Shown here piece by piece: positions 1-11,460 of a stretch of DNA of 64,000 nt. This DNA is from Undaria pinnatifida (Eukaryota; Sar; Phaeophyceae; Laminariales; Alariaceae): the NCBI GenBank assembly GCA_012845835.1, contig JABAKD010000017.1, positions 5,375,651 through 5,439,650 on the forward strand, written 5' to 3'. Below the pieces are notes generated by a model. That model had not been told where the DNA came from. It did no database searches and worked only from the letters and a program-made list of their open reading frames with translations. Within the stretch, counting starts at the first letter, position 1, and each line of letters starts with the position of its first letter. The position numbers and the translations under genes were made by a program.

Positions 1-720
1 GACACATCGTAGGCCGACTCCCGATTTGACCTTTAATATGTTTCTGGCGGAGGCATGAATTGCGTCAGCCGTGATATATGCGTGTACCACCTTTGATTTG
101 TGTTTTCTCCCTGGGGTATTTCTCAGCTCCAAAGTGACTGGAGCCTGCCCTGTGACCACGGACTTGATTGTGCGAGAAAATGTGAGAGCAAAAACAATAA
201 CAATAACAGCAGCAAAAACAACAACAATGTACCTCCTGCAATACCAGATATACGCAACATATAGAGTGGCCGCTAGCATTCCAATATATTGGTATGCTGT
301 TAGGAAAACAATGCTAAACGTTTTCATTATAATAAGAAATTGGGTGCGAAGATCTGGCGTTTGCGTACTACCTGGTATGTCGGTTTCGTTTCTTTTCTTT
401 GTATTTCCAGTTGACTTGAGTCTGTCGTGCGCATGCGTAGTGATAGGCACTAGGTACTACGTGTAATACATACGTGGTAGTCGTTTTTGGGTGGCATGCG
501 GCGTAGTCGGTTTGCAATGTGAGTCAATGTGCAAACCGAAATAACATTGGCGCGGGTATCCGCTCAACTACAGCATAACAGAGTCCCCCAGTTCCCACAA
601 CTAACCAACTCGCGGCGACTGACTACAGGGCTTGCGGTCTGAGGTCATGGGGTGACAACCCGCAGGCATGTATGTAGTGAAAAGAGCGCCTGCCACAAGC
701 CGGTGTTTATCCTTACTCGC
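1..720. repeat. Dispersed repeat fragments, no gene seen
   Basis: No convincing gene is visible here. Bases about 149-186 resemble a stretch beside the CAA array at 725-760 and, on the opposite strand, one at about 55105-55140. This marks a dispersed family. Parts of 1-110 and 470-530 resemble 12640-12850. A 131-codon open frame at 71-466 has no recognisable domain and looks like chance. Identity of the repeat family is unknown. Confidence 0.45.
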
Positions 721-762
721 TGCGTATGATGGACTTAATTATGCGACTTGACGTGAGAAAAA

Positions 763-770
763 CAACCACC

Positions 771-838
<68 letters not shown>

Positions 839-848
839 AACAACAACG

Positions 849-932
<84 letters not shown>

Positions 933-934
933 GC

Positions 935-966
<32 letters not shown>

Positions 967-1004
967 TAACAACAACGACAACAACAACAACAACAACAGC
1001 AACG

Positions 1005-1059
<55 letters not shown>

Positions 1060-1067
1060 CGACAACA
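763..1067 (+). repeat. CAA trinucleotide microsatellite
   Basis: About 300 bases of nearly pure CAA units with scattered CGA, CAG and TAA interruptions. All open frames across it encode homopolymers (Thr, Val, Cys or Leu) and are artefacts. The sequence just before it belongs to a repeat family that also precedes a CAA/TTG array near 55.1 kb, so the array may be part of a mobile element. Confidence 0.95.
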
Positions 1068-1419
1068 TCTGACACACAGCGTCAGGTGGCATACCGGAAC
1101 CACTAGACTACACTACTACTACCGTTAACATCGCCATTCAAAATAAGCCAAATCTGACCCGACATTCGTCGAACTCACAGCTGACGTCCTGAAATATTTT
1201 TCATTAAATCAAATTGGGACATTGCTTCTTTTTTCGGAGGTGTCTAACTTCGCTGTTTACAGCAGTAATACGTGAACGCATGCAGATGACATTATTCTGA
1301 ATACCATTGTTCGCGAAATTCCAATGGCCTATTCTTCTTCTCTTTCTTTCGTCAGACCACTGCCAAATACAAGTGTTTACGATGGGTCCATGGTTTGTAA
1401 AGTTATACCGCGACGAAAA

Positions 1420-1651
1420 GCGCATTAGTATCGAGGCACGAGAAAATAAGGGTTTGGTATGTACGGATGAAGTTTGGGGTTACTGCACGTTGACCAATGA
1501 GATCAACGCGGGTGGTTACTTGTTCTTGTCCTCGTATAGCAAAGGGCACCTTGGATTAGTCTGTCTGGTCGCTGACCAGCAAGCGGAGCACGCAGAGAGG
1601 AGAAGCATCGTCAGCGAGACAAGTTCAAGGTGTGATAGACTGGATGATTTC
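1420..1651 (+). repeat. YR retrotransposon repeat A1 (left terminal)
   Basis: Matches 7131-7364 over about 230 bases with scattered substitutions. It shares the sequence around GAGGCACGAGAAAATAAGGG and ends near GATTTC in both copies. It forms the left end of the YR element. Confidence 0.85.
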
Positions 1652-1776
1652 TGCTGTAGGCGAGCTTTGCTGCGACTGCTGCTGTGAGGCTTCGCTGGGA
1701 CTGCTGTGGTGACTGCCGTGGTGATAATTCGCTGCGACTAATGCTGTGGCGAGCGCTGCGGGCTGTCTCTTTGACA

Positions 1777-3113
1777 ATGGGTGATTTGCCGGGTGCCGCG
1801 GCGCCTGCCGCCGCCAGCGCTGAGGCGGAGGCTACCCTGCGTGCCCGGGCCGCCGCAGCTCTGGCGGGCTCGGGGTCCTCCTCCGGAGCGCCAGGGGTCA
1901 ATGCGGCCTTGCCTTCGGATGACTTGGCTACGTGAGCCCGACAGGTTAAAACCGAATTCGCCCGGGTCCACAAGCGCCTTGACGAAAAATTGCCCGAGTT
2001 GTCGGCAATCACTTTTTCCTCCCGCGAGGTAGCGGCTGCCTGTGCTGATCAGGTAGCTATTTCGACATTATCCTTCGACAGTTCGTGGAGAACAACTCTG
2101 GTCGGGTAGCCTCCCGAGACGACGGCAACGATCAGGAACGGCAGCGCCAAAATACACAACTTGCCACCGAAATGGCCCCTTGGAACAAGGTCAACACAGT
2201 TAGGAAGCTGTTGATTATTCGAGGGCGTACGCCCCCAAACCTCGGGGACTCTCACGTTGACCTGCAGTAGTTCGTGGGGAAGGCCATCCCCGTGACAGCC
2301 AACGTCGCGTCCCAGCTTGGGTCCTTCAGTTCCTTTGACGTCGGGGCTTATGGGCCTCGCGTGGACGGGCCCATCGGGCAGTCCCTCATGGTCGCCTACC
2401 GTCACGACCTCTTGAGATTGGCCGACGTTGCGATTCTTTCTGTGGGTCTCTCGCCGCCGACGATCTCCCCTGTCTGGCGCAGGTCAACGCCCTTGGCGAC
2501 GCGTTTACAGTGGTGGTCATGGACTTGCGTGCGCACACTTTCAGCAAGTACAGTATGATGTCCGTCCCAGAAGCGCATGCAGTGCTGTGTGATATGGGTA
2601 ACCGCGACATCGCTTTGTGGGTGAGTGAGCCCATGCGTGCTTCGCAGCGGTCGTCCCCTGCTGTTGTCCCTCCCCCAGCTGATTTCGGTGCTCTACCCCC
2701 CGCCCATGCCCGCTTTTGTACACACTCTCAAATTTTGCCGCGGCGGGGGGGGGGTGCTCCGGCTCGTGCTCAGCAGCATCGGTTCCGGCGCAGAAAGGTC
2801 CACCAAGCGGAAGGCCACCGCTTCCCCCGCTGGGTCGCCCGGGTCCAAGGGAAAGGCCAATTTAGGTCTACCCCCGGCCTGCCGGATGTTCGCGCGCACC
2901 GGTAAATGCAACTGGTCTCCGTGTAAGTTCCTGCACGAGGTCCCCGCGGCCTCGGCATCCGCGCCATCTTCACCCGCTCGCAGGGAGGAAGGCGGTGAAA
3001 GCGTGGCGGCGGCGGGCGGAGGGTCGCGGGCGTTATCGCTGCATGCGGTTCTCCCCGCGGGGAGCAACAGGGGGGGCGAGGGGGGTAGAGGTTCTGGTCC
3101 TGGTTCTGGATGA
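1777..3113 (+). pseudogene. Gag-like protein of the YR retrotransposon, multiply broken
   Basis: The likely start is the ATG at 1777, followed by an Ala-rich N-terminus. The frame meets an in-frame TGA at 1933, stays open to a TAG at 2107, then must switch frame near 2085. It meets another in-frame TAG at 2268 and shifts again near 2510 and before 2760. The C-terminal part, around 2876-2935, encodes a zinc-knuckle-like motif (CRMFARTGKC NWSPCKFLH; spacing C-x8-C-x4-C-x3-H), which suits nucleic-acid binding by a capsid-type protein. Position before the RT and this motif support the gag assignment. The rest has no domain I recognise. At least three frameshifts and two stops make it a pseudogene. 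Confidence 0.6.
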
Positions 3114-3687
3114 ATACACGGGCCCTGCGGCCAGGTGGGGCCAACCTTTGCGGGCGCAGCTGCGGCCCCGGCGGTGGATGTAGTGGGTGCGTCAACAATA
3201 TAGGGTGACGGCCGCGTATTGGGTCCAACCTCGGGGGGCGCGGCTGTGGCGTTGGCGGTTGGTGGGGGGGTTGCGTCGACGGTGGACGTTAGTGGAGCAC
3301 CGACCGTACCGGCAGTCCGCGGAGTCACGGGCGGGTTGCGGGGGCGTGCGTTGGAGGCGCTGGCGGGAGACTGCAGCGTTGGGCGCGAGCGTGTACCCGT
3401 TGCTCCGGGATCAGTCGTTTTCGGGAATAGAGGTGACCATGGGGAGCGTGCGCATGCGTGTACGTTAGTCTCGACGCGCATTGTGGGAACTGGCTTATCG
3501 GTCCCGCGCTGAGATACAGTTAACCATAGCGAACGTGTGCGACGTTCGGATTTTGACTGGGGGTGCGGACACGGCTCGGACGACGGCGAGCGTGCACACG
3601 CACAGCTGGATTTGGCGGTTGAAGCGTGGCGTGCCGTGCAAGGTAGCGTAACGCGGTCGGTACCGTCAGCAGGTTCCGCGAATCTCG

Positions 3688-5592
3688 ATGTGGTTGTCGG
3701 CGCGGGGTCGTCTCTTTTGCGTGCCACTGCCGGCAGTGTTAAATTGTTTACGTCCGCTGTTGGATTCGCTCGTATTGCCCCACATATTCATCCTCACATC
3801 GGTCGTCATTGGTTTGGTACCGTCAAGAAACTTCCCTCGTGTTGACCAGTTGCTCCGCGTATTGGCACCGGGCTCCCCGGTATGTGTTGCGCGGGGGGGT
3901 AATCTGACTGCTGAGCTTGCATACGGTAACCACCCGAGCGTCGCCTCCCATGCCGTTGATGTTCACCAAACGATATGTGCTGACGTTGTGCACGGTCGGG
4001 CTCTGGTGTTTAAATTAAATTCCGCGTCCGATATTCGGGATTCACGTGTTTCGCCGTTGGCCGTCGTGCTTAAGTCTAAGTTTCGCATCATTCACGATCT
4101 CACGTTTGCGCGCGCGGGCGGCGACTCCAGCATTACCGACGATACCGACTTTTCTTCCGCCCCCTCCTGCGAGCTCGGTCATGTGCTTCGGGATGTGTTG
4201 TTACAAGTGTTGTTTTTGCGGCAGTTGCACGGTTCAACAGCTTGAATCGTCCTTTGCCGCGTTGGCATGAAAGACGCCTTTTGTCAAGTCTTAGTTGACC
4301 CGGCAGGGGCGTCGGTGTTTGGGTACGCGATGGGCGAATACGTAGTTCTGGATCTTCGCTTGCAATTCGGGAGGCGTAACAGTCCCGGGTTCTGGAGGCT
4401 GATGGCTTCTGCGCTGGAACATTCCCACACCCGCTCTGCGTTTCAAGATGCGGCTGTTTCCCCACAAGGGGCGGCTGCCGTCGAACATGTGCGTCTTGCC
4501 CCGCCGTGGGGGGCTTCGGTTACGTCCCTCCCTCGCGATTGTCGAACCGTTTCCGGTAGCGGCCGCTGCGCCGGGAGCCGTTTTTTCGTGCGGTGTACTA
4601 CGTAGACGACGGCATTGTTGTCGACGTTCAGTGGTGGCCGGACGGTCGTCGCTGTATGCGGGCTGTGCAGTCGTGGGCGTCGGACCATTTTCGCTTGTTG
4701 GGCGTAGGTGGCGCGTCCAACCCTCATCTGTTGTCCGCCAGCAAATCACTAACTGGGACACGCGTCTCGAAGTGCTGGGCTGGTTGGTGGACACAGAGGC
4801 GCTTACCGTGACGGCGCCGCCACATAAGCGCCTCAAGTTGCGATTGCTTTTAGTGAAGTGGCCCGAGACTCGCACCTGTGATTCAGCGAAGCAGGTGTCG
4901 CGGCTGGCGGGTTTCCTCATGCACATCTCTTTTGCCGTTTGTCCAGGGTCTTTATTCGTGCATCATTTGTTGGCTTTGTTTGCGATGCCGCGCATCGCTG
5001 CCGGTGATCACTTCCCTGGCCGAATGGCCAATCCGGGGCGGTGTGTCGCCCTTGGGCCCGAGTTCCATGCGGATCTCGATTTTTGCCGGTGGTTTGTTGA
5101 CAGAGGTGTTGACGCGCGCGGCGGGGTGCTGTCGGCGCCGATGTATCATTTGCTGGATCGCCCGGCACAACATACGTGGTTCTTGGACGCGTCAAAAACC
5201 GCCGTCGGGGATATTGTCTCGAAACCGCTGTTTACTGGCGCTATGATCTCACAGCCGAGGAACAGTCACGGTTTTGCGGCTCGAGTAATTCCGTCCGCGG
5301 CGTGGACGACTTATCTATCAACGTGCTTGGACTTTTGGGCATGGTTGTGTCGGCATTTGTCCTAGTGTCGTCGTGTGCCGATCGACCGTCAGTGACGGGA
5401 GATTGTGCTTTGTTGCAAGGAGACAACGAGGCCGCCGTGCATTTGGTACGGCGGTGTCGGGGAGGGCTGGAACCGCGTTCTGGTGCCCTCACGCGTCTTC
5501 TCGGCGTTTTCGAAGTGTCATCCGGATGGTATTTTGAGGCAACGCATATGCGTGGTATCCACAATGCTGCCGCCGACGGTATCTTTCTATAG
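3688..5592 (+). pseudogene. Reverse transcriptase-RNase H of the YR retrotransposon, broken
   Basis: Pieces in different frames follow the order of a DIRS-type RT-RH. The N-terminal RT part spans 3820-4245 (RVSPLAVVLKSKFRIIHD). The palm segment starts at 4267 (MKDAFCQVLVDPAGASVFGY). The catalytic YVDD is at 4599-4610 in a third frame. A thumb/connection region follows to about 5150, and RNase H begins with the FLDAS aspartate at 5180-5195. The last part runs in another frame to a TAG at 5590 (QGDNEAAVH, then HNAAADG). The position where RNase H normally has a catalytic Glu reads INVLGLLGM, so that Glu appears to be Gly. At least four frameshifts are needed, so no active enzyme is expected. 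Confidence 0.8.
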
Positions 5593-5825
5593 GATTGTGG
5601 CTCCGTTCTTGATAATCTGCGCGCCATTCGTCCCAACATCCCGTGGCAGGTTCGGGAACAGGGGACAATCGGCATTTCGCCCCGTACTTCGGTATTGGAA
5701 TCGGACTCATGCGACACGCCGTTGAGGCCTCGACTGAACGAGCTTAACTGAGGCATTTTGGAGCATGGGTAGACTTTCGGGTACGTTCTGGTGTTCCCGT
5801 CTTTCGTGATCCTAGCATTGACGAT

Positions 5826-6800
5826 ATGACCAACGTGCCGTATTTGGCTGAGTACGTAGCGTACGCGTTTGCTACCAAAAAACTGCGGTCGGCGACCATC
5901 GAAAGCCATCTATCGGCCATCAAGTGTTTTCATCCAATTTCACGCGGTTTCGAGCTTGACACCACTCACCCCGTCATCGCGAGCGCCCTCAAAGGTGCGG
6001 CGCGCTCGCATGCCGAAGTAGGTAATCAGGCCACCGTGCGTCGGCCCGTGTCGTGGGCTATGTTGCTGGCTGGCAAAACTTTGATCCCTGCTTGGCGTAA
6101 CGGGGGGCGCGTGTTGTGGCTAGCGTTGTGTGCGTCGTTTTGAGTTTTGACCCGCGCGTCCGAAATGTCCGCAGAAACCCGGTCGCGTATCCACGGAACG
6201 TATTGTTCACGGCGGGCAGACGTGGCTTTCTTCCGCGGTCGGGTACAGTTGGGGGTGGCGCAATGGTCGAGAGTTAACCGCGTCGAGGTTCGATTTCGTG
6301 GATCTAAGGGCGACCAGTTGCGCAAAGGGGCGGTTATTTTGCGGGTTCGGGCGGGTTCACCGAGATCCGTGGGGGCCAGTGGCGGTGCTGTCGATCTTAT
6401 GCTCGAGTTGATGTCTAGTTATTTGTTTTTGCCCTCGTCGGCTCCCCTGGTGGCGTATGGCAGTGGTGGTGGCAGATGGTCCATGTGGACGAAGCAACAA
6501 GCGACGGTAGCCCGGCGAGAAGTGGTTGCGTTGGCGGGCGTGCGGGCGGATGAGTACGCTCTGCACTCTTTCAAGATTGGGGGCGCAACGCACTTGTCAG
6601 CAGGGGGTGCCTTCCCAGAGACGTTGCAACGGGAGGACCGGTGGGCGTCTGATGCCTTCAAGGTGTACGTTCGTAGCCACGGGAAGGATGCCAGCCGGGT
6701 AGAAAATGCAATGGCCCAGGAGGGGATGGGTAACAGGATCCAGCCGGGGCAGGGTACAGAGTGGGGGCAAGTTAACCCCATTCCAAAGCTGGAGGGGTAG
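5826..6800 (+). pseudogene. Tyrosine recombinase of the YR retrotransposon, one in-frame stop
   Basis: One frame of about 325 codons is interrupted only by a TGA at 6141-6143. The N-terminal part (5826-6140) looks like the SAM-like core-binding domain (ATIESHLSAIK). The catalytic part contains LTRASE (6150-6170), which holds the first Arg, then HSFKIGGAT (about 6567-6593), then a distal Tyr in FKVYVRSHG. Tyrosine recombinases normally have HxxR; this copy has HxxK. This enzyme would integrate the element's circular DNA. The ATG at 5826 is only the first Met in the frame and the true N-terminus may lie upstream. The stop makes this copy a pseudogene. Confidence 0.8.
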
Positions 6801-6950
6801 AAGTCGACATAACTACTTCAGCTGTACGCAACCTTATCCTTTGTGCCAGGCGGATAGGAAGGAGAAGTTGGATCTTGACGTGCACATCCTAGGGGTGCAG
6901 CAAACGAGGTAGGGGAGGCAATGCGTCAGTAACCTGAGCTAAATACCATT

Positions 6951-7128
6951 GTTGGAGGCTGGCGTCGAAAGCTCGACATGCCAGTTGGGATGGAACTTGA
7001 CCCAGGGTTACGGGCGATAGCGTGAGGCTGCTGTTGGAGCAGCCCCGGGGGGCCTGCCCTCTCTCCGCCCCCCGTTCTCCGAGCGGGGGTCACGCAATAA
7101 TATGATACAACCTCGAAAGAAAAATACA
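6951..7128 (+). repeat. YR retrotransposon repeat B1
   Basis: Nearly identical to 8001-8179 over about 178 bases. It begins at GGAGGCTGGCGTCGAAAGCT and ends in an A-rich tract. It contains a perfect-looking hairpin, GGCTGCTGTTGGAGCAGCC, conserved in both copies. It directly abuts A2. Confidence 0.85.
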
Positions 7129-7130
7129 AA

Positions 7131-7364
7131 GCGTATTATTATTGAGGCACGAGAAAATAAGGGCTTTGTATGTATGGAAGAAGTTGACGGTTATTGCACG
7201 TTGACCAATGACATCAACGCGGGTGGTTACTTGTACTTGTCCTGGTACAGCAAAGGGAACCTTGGATCAGTCTGTCTGGTTGTTGACTAGCAAGCGAAGC
7301 ACGCAGAGAAGGGAGAAGCATCGTCAGCAAGACGGATTCAAGGTGTGATAGATTGGCTGATTTC
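7131..7364 (+). repeat. YR retrotransposon repeat A2
   Basis: Second copy of the left-terminal repeat, immediately after B1. The B1-A2 junction mimics the junction of a circularised element, as expected for split direct repeats. Confidence 0.85.
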
Positions 7365-8000
7365 CCACCTACCCGCCCGTGCTTTTGAGGAAGTCAGTGG
7401 AGGGGGAATGAGGCGGTCGCAGCAACGCGGGCAGAGTGCTCGTTGCTGGCAGCTACACGTACCTAGCGGGCGGTGTGCAGCCGCCCGGGTGTCGTAGGTT
7501 GCGCGTTTAGATTTATTCTTGTGTGGTGCTCAGGGTCCCTGTTTATGTCGTCAGAGTTGCGCGCGCACGTCTCCAAGCTGGAGGTGCGCCCTTGTTCGTC
7601 GGGAAGCTGCATTGTGCAATGCAGGCGTTCGTGCGATGTCGGTTTGCTTACCGTTCTTCGCGAACATGCACGCATGTCTCCACGCTGGAGGTTCGTCGAT
7701 TCCTCCTTCTATGGAATTTGTACTATGCTGTGCAGATGTTGTGTGATGACGGGTGCTAATAAGCAGGCGCAGTGGTTTGGGCCCACACTTACCTCGGTAT
7801 TAGCGCGATCTGAAACAGCAGGAGAGAGAGAGTTGTCCGTAATGGTGGTGCTTGACCGCGGAGTACATATTTATACTGACGCTATGTATATGTTATGGGT
7901 GCTGCTCTAGTACACAATATTCTCGTTAGATGTGTCGTGTGTGCGCTTGTGCTGAGTACCACAGTGCAGTAATATGTGTTTACTATTTCGAGTCTTTTTG
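7365..8000 (+). other. Spacer between A2 and B2 of the YR element
   Basis: About 636 bases not matching anything in the left end of the element. It holds a short imperfect tandem duplication (around 7561-7600 and 7665-7705). Open frames of 70-145 codons here have no recognisable domain. It may be an insertion or an element-specific extension of the 3' region. Confidence 0.5.
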
Positions 8001-8179
8001 GTGGAGGCTGGCGTCGAAAGCTCGACATGTCAGTTGGGATGGAACTTGACTCAGGGTTACGGACGATAGCGTGGGGCTGCTGTTGGAGCAGCCCCGGGGG
8101 CCTGCCCTCTCTCCGCCCCCCGTGCTCCGAGCGGGGGGTGCGCAATAATATGGTACAACTTCGGAAGCAAAACAAAAAA
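8001..8179 (+). repeat. YR retrotransposon repeat B2 (right terminal)
   Basis: Second copy of B. It ends in an A-rich tract near 8170-8179 and defines the right end of the element. Confidence 0.85.
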
Positions 8180-8386
8180 TATCAACAACGACAGAATCCC
8201 TGAGATATGGGGTGCAGATATACGAGCCACCGGGAACGCCATAGTTCGGGGAACACTACTGTGGAAGTTGCTGTGTGGTCTATGTCTATCGTCTCCCCCC
8301 CCCGCCATGCAACATGCAACTGTATGTAGCTCAGTGATGTTGTTCAATCCATCTCATCAACCCCCTTCCTCCCATGTTGACTACTA

Positions 8387-8894
8387 GCTACCTCTCAGCA
8401 AGTAGTGGTTAGCATTGTGGTGTAAACGTACAAACAAATACGGTAAATGCATGAAAAAGGTTTCTGCGCCGACGCGAGTCGCTTACGCAATTCCAATAAC
8501 ATCGGATAATAGAAGGGTCCGTCGAAGTGAATTTATTTGTTTTTTGGTCGTTGTATTACAGTAACCCTCATCTCGTTTTTGCTACCAACACGTCCGTACG
8601 AAGGAAAGCGGACGGCTGATGCCGGAACGCAACATTTAGCTACATTTCAGTAAGTAGTGGTTGGCATTGTATTGCAAGCATACAGGAAAAAACAGTGAAG
8701 GCATGTAAAAGGTTTCTGCACCGACGCGAGTCGGTATGTTACCGCAATTCCAACACCATCGGATAATAGAAAGATCCGTGGGAGTCAATTTATTTGTTTG
8801 TCAGTCTTTATATTACAATAACCATCATTTCTTACCTGCTACCAACACGTCCGTACGTGGAAAAGCGGACGGCTGATGCCGGAACGCAACGTTT
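8387..8894. repeat. Two-copy tandem repeat of about 250 bases
   Basis: Units at about 8387-8636 and 8637-8894 share GTAGTGGTT...GCATTGT, GGTTTCTGC.CCGACGCGAG, CATCGGATAATAGAA and GCGGACGGCTGATGCCGGAA. No coding potential is evident. Confidence 0.8.
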
Positions 8895-9304
8895 AATTAT
8901 TATATATGCGGTGTCAGCACCAACTCTACAGCAGCATTTTATTAAATGTATTTACCATGATCCGGCAATTCAATGTGCAGCGCGAGTCACAAAAACGAAG
9001 ATATATACTGAAACTAAGTCTGCTACGCACAACAAAAAAGTAGAAACGTGTACAAACGAAAACGAAAACGTGGCTGCTCCAAAAATCCCGCCACGCGGAT
9101 TCCAAGATCAATATTTCTTCTGTATGTAGACTAGTGCAATGCCTTCTGGGTATGCCCCAAAAGTGCTAGAACGCTGCAATGATGACAACTTTAAACGTCT
9201 CAATTTTATACCTTTGCCGATAATATACATTGCAAAGTACTCAACTGCTGGGTATCGCCTTAGTTTTTCGGATGTTAAGCTGCAGTAATATATATATGAA
9301 AGCT

Positions 9305-9470
9305 ACACTGTAGTTGCAAGGGGAGTCGCATACCTATATCCTCAATGAAGACACACAACCCGTAATACGCGCGATTGGAGTATCACACACAGCTTGTGCA
9401 AAGATGAGTTTCGACAAAATTTTCTATCTCACAGCTGGAGTGTATTTGTATTATTATAATATAAATATAG
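9305..9470 (+). repeat. Copy of the AGCTACACTGTAGTTGCAAG repeat family
   Basis: Matches 26527-26690, 43905-44075 and the complement of 30640-30790 and 44110-44256. All share AGCTACACTGTAGTTGCAAG, AGGACACACAACCCGTAATA and CGGAGTATCACACACAGCTT. It looks like a short non-autonomous element. Confidence 0.75.
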
Positions 9471-9479
9471 ATACGATCA

Positions 9480-11150
9480 TTCTTTTTTTCGGGGATTTGC
9501 TCAGGAGGTTTTTTCGTTTCGGCCTCAGTATGCGATGGCGGAACTGGAATTCTCGGTCAAATAGCTTCGTTCGAGCGCCCGTCTTCGGGGGGCGGCTCAA
9601 ACGCCCCTCGCCCTGCCTTATCCGTTCCACACCTCGACGTGAACGCGGACGGATGACGAGCGATACAAGCGAAAAGATGCCAAAAATATCGCATATCGAG
9701 GAGGAATTCCGGATATTTTGGTTGTATCTTCACGCCTGCAGCGCCTGGATGATTTACAAAAATGGCATCATTTCCAAACGGTAGTCCGTTGCTATTGTAA
9801 TGTTTTGAATTTTGCGGTGACATACTCTCGAGCGTTTGTTTCGCTTGACGTCTGCAGGGCTTGAGCGTTTGTTTGTTTTGCTTTGGCGTCTGCAGGTCTT
9901 CAACGAATGAAACACGTGACAGTCTTCGGGGGGCTGCTTCAACGCCCCTCGCCCGTCCTTATCCGTTGGCCACCTCGACGTGAACACCATGGATGCTGAG
10001 CGAGACAAGGGAGAAGTTGCAGAAATTTTGATTTTGAGGAGGTAATCTTGCGACTTCGATTGTATCTTAAGGTCTGCAGCATCTGCATAATTTCCAAAAT
10101 TGGCATCACTTCCAAACGGTAGTTAGTTGCTATTGTAATGTTTCGAATTTTGCGGTGGTATCTTCTCGAGCGTTTGTTTTGCTTGACGTCTGCAGGGCTT
10201 GAGCGTTTGTTTGTTTTGCTTTGACGTCTGCAGGGCTTGAACGAATGAAACACGTATGAGTCTTCGGGGGGCGGCTCCAACGCGTAAAAGTCTTCAGGGG
10301 GCGGCTCCAACGCCCCTCGCCCGTCCTTCTCCGTTGGGCACCTCGACGAAAACGCGGATGAATGCTGAGCGAGACAAATGAGAAGTTGCAAAAATATTGT
10401 ATTTTGAGGAGATAATCTTGCGACTTCGATTTATCTTAACGTCTGCAGCGTCTGGATAATTTGCCAAATGGGCATCATTTCCAAACGGTAGGTAGTTGCT
10501 AAAGTTTCGAATTTTGCGATGGTATACTCTCGAGCGTTTGTTTTGCTTCACGTCTGCAGGGCTTGAGCGCGTGTTATATTACAAGGAGTAGATCGCTCTA
10601 ATTCGACTTTTTATACTATTGCGTTTGGTGCTGTGGAAGTGTTCCCATTTCGAGCGTGCTTGGTCTGCATGTCAACCTGATATAGATAGGCTCAAAAACG
10701 TTTTTTTGCGCGACCTTATTACGCAAAGAACGTCTGCAGGAGGAGTTGTGAAGAATGTGTATACTTTCGGGTGAATACGCATATGAAAAAATAATGTCTG
10801 ATAAAATATTTATAGAATATGCGCCAACAACAACGTACAACAACGGTGGACAGCCTACAAAAAGAAATAAACAAATAACGTGTGAGCGACGGCGTGCTTT
10901 TCGTACACGTATGTATCTTCTACAACATCTGCCAAAGGTTCCTTACGGCCGGCAACGAATGCGAAGATACAACTTTATGAGGAAGTAAAATTCTAGACGG
11001 ACACCCTTCCTAAAGAAAACAAAAATCCCTAGATAACGTACATGATGCAAATGACCAGCCGAATTGCGACCGCGTAAATAATTGCGAGCTTAGTTAGCAG
11101 GCTTTCACCCAATAGGCCAAGGTTTTTTTGCGCGACCTATTATGAAAGAA
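9480..11150. repeat. Composite dispersed repeat, first copy
   Basis: Three modules recur in the same order elsewhere. Module 1 (CGGCCTCAGTATGCGAT.. to the AACGCGGACGGATG region) and module 2 (GCGTTTGTTTTGCTTGACGT and GGGGGGCGGCTCCAACGC) alternate at 9500-10560. Module 3 (10600-11150) holds GCGCCAACAACAACGTA and TTCTAGACGGACACCCTT. Related copies lie at 39.3-40.5, 42.35-42.9, 53.37-54.0, 55.8-57.1 and 59.85-61.9 kb. No transposase frame is visible, so this is probably a non-autonomous element family. Confidence 0.8.
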
Positions 11151-11249
11151 ACTAGCCAAATTGCGGTTGTTTTGCTTGACGTCTGCAGGGCGATTCCCAC
11201 CATGATGAGATTTTATTGTATTTGCAAAAATGCAAAAAAAAAGGATCAA

Positions 11250-11460
11250 CTGCTGAGAGCGCCTAGCAGGGTGGGTACGTATATTCGACGCGAGTCGACG
11301 AGGGAATAAAATGCTGTAGTCTTCTCGCGATAAGAACAAGAAAATTGAAGCGTGCCGAAGTGGGGAAGGGGGAGGAGGGCCCGCTATGTGACCCCGGACA
11401 GGAGTTACTACAGGGAGGGAGCGCGAGAGGAGTGGTGCGAGGATAATAAATGGGATGAAG
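11250..11460 (+). repeat. Dispersed repeat shared with 59140-59340 and 63880-64000
   Basis: Shared features are GCCTAGCA..GTGGGTA, CGACGCGA.TCGACGAGGGAA and GCCCGCTA..TGACCCCGGA. It lies just beyond the composite repeat, as it does at the right end of the window. Confidence 0.75.

Larger units (their letters stand above)
1420..8179 (+). mobile_element. Decayed DIRS/Ngaro-type tyrosine-recombinase retrotransposon
   Basis: An element of about 6.8 kb whose ends carry split direct repeats in the order A1 (1420-1651), internal genes, B1 (6951-7128), A2 (7131-7364), B2 (8001-8179). That is the arrangement known for PAT/Ngaro-type YR retrotransposons, which replicate through a circular DNA intermediate and integrate with a tyrosine recombinase. 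Internally, in order, are a gag-like region with a CCCH zinc knuckle, a reverse transcriptase with YVDD, an RNase H, and a tyrosine recombinase with LTRASE and HxxK...Y motifs. All coding regions carry stops or frameshifts, so this copy should be inactive. An unexplained spacer of about 636 bases separates A2 from B2. Outer boundaries come from repeat alignment by eye and could be off by about 10 bases. Confidence 0.85.

Noticed and set aside
713-1106. Poly-Thr, poly-Val, poly-Cys and poly-Leu open frames
   Set aside because: Translations of the CAA microsatellite in different frames; no other coding signal.
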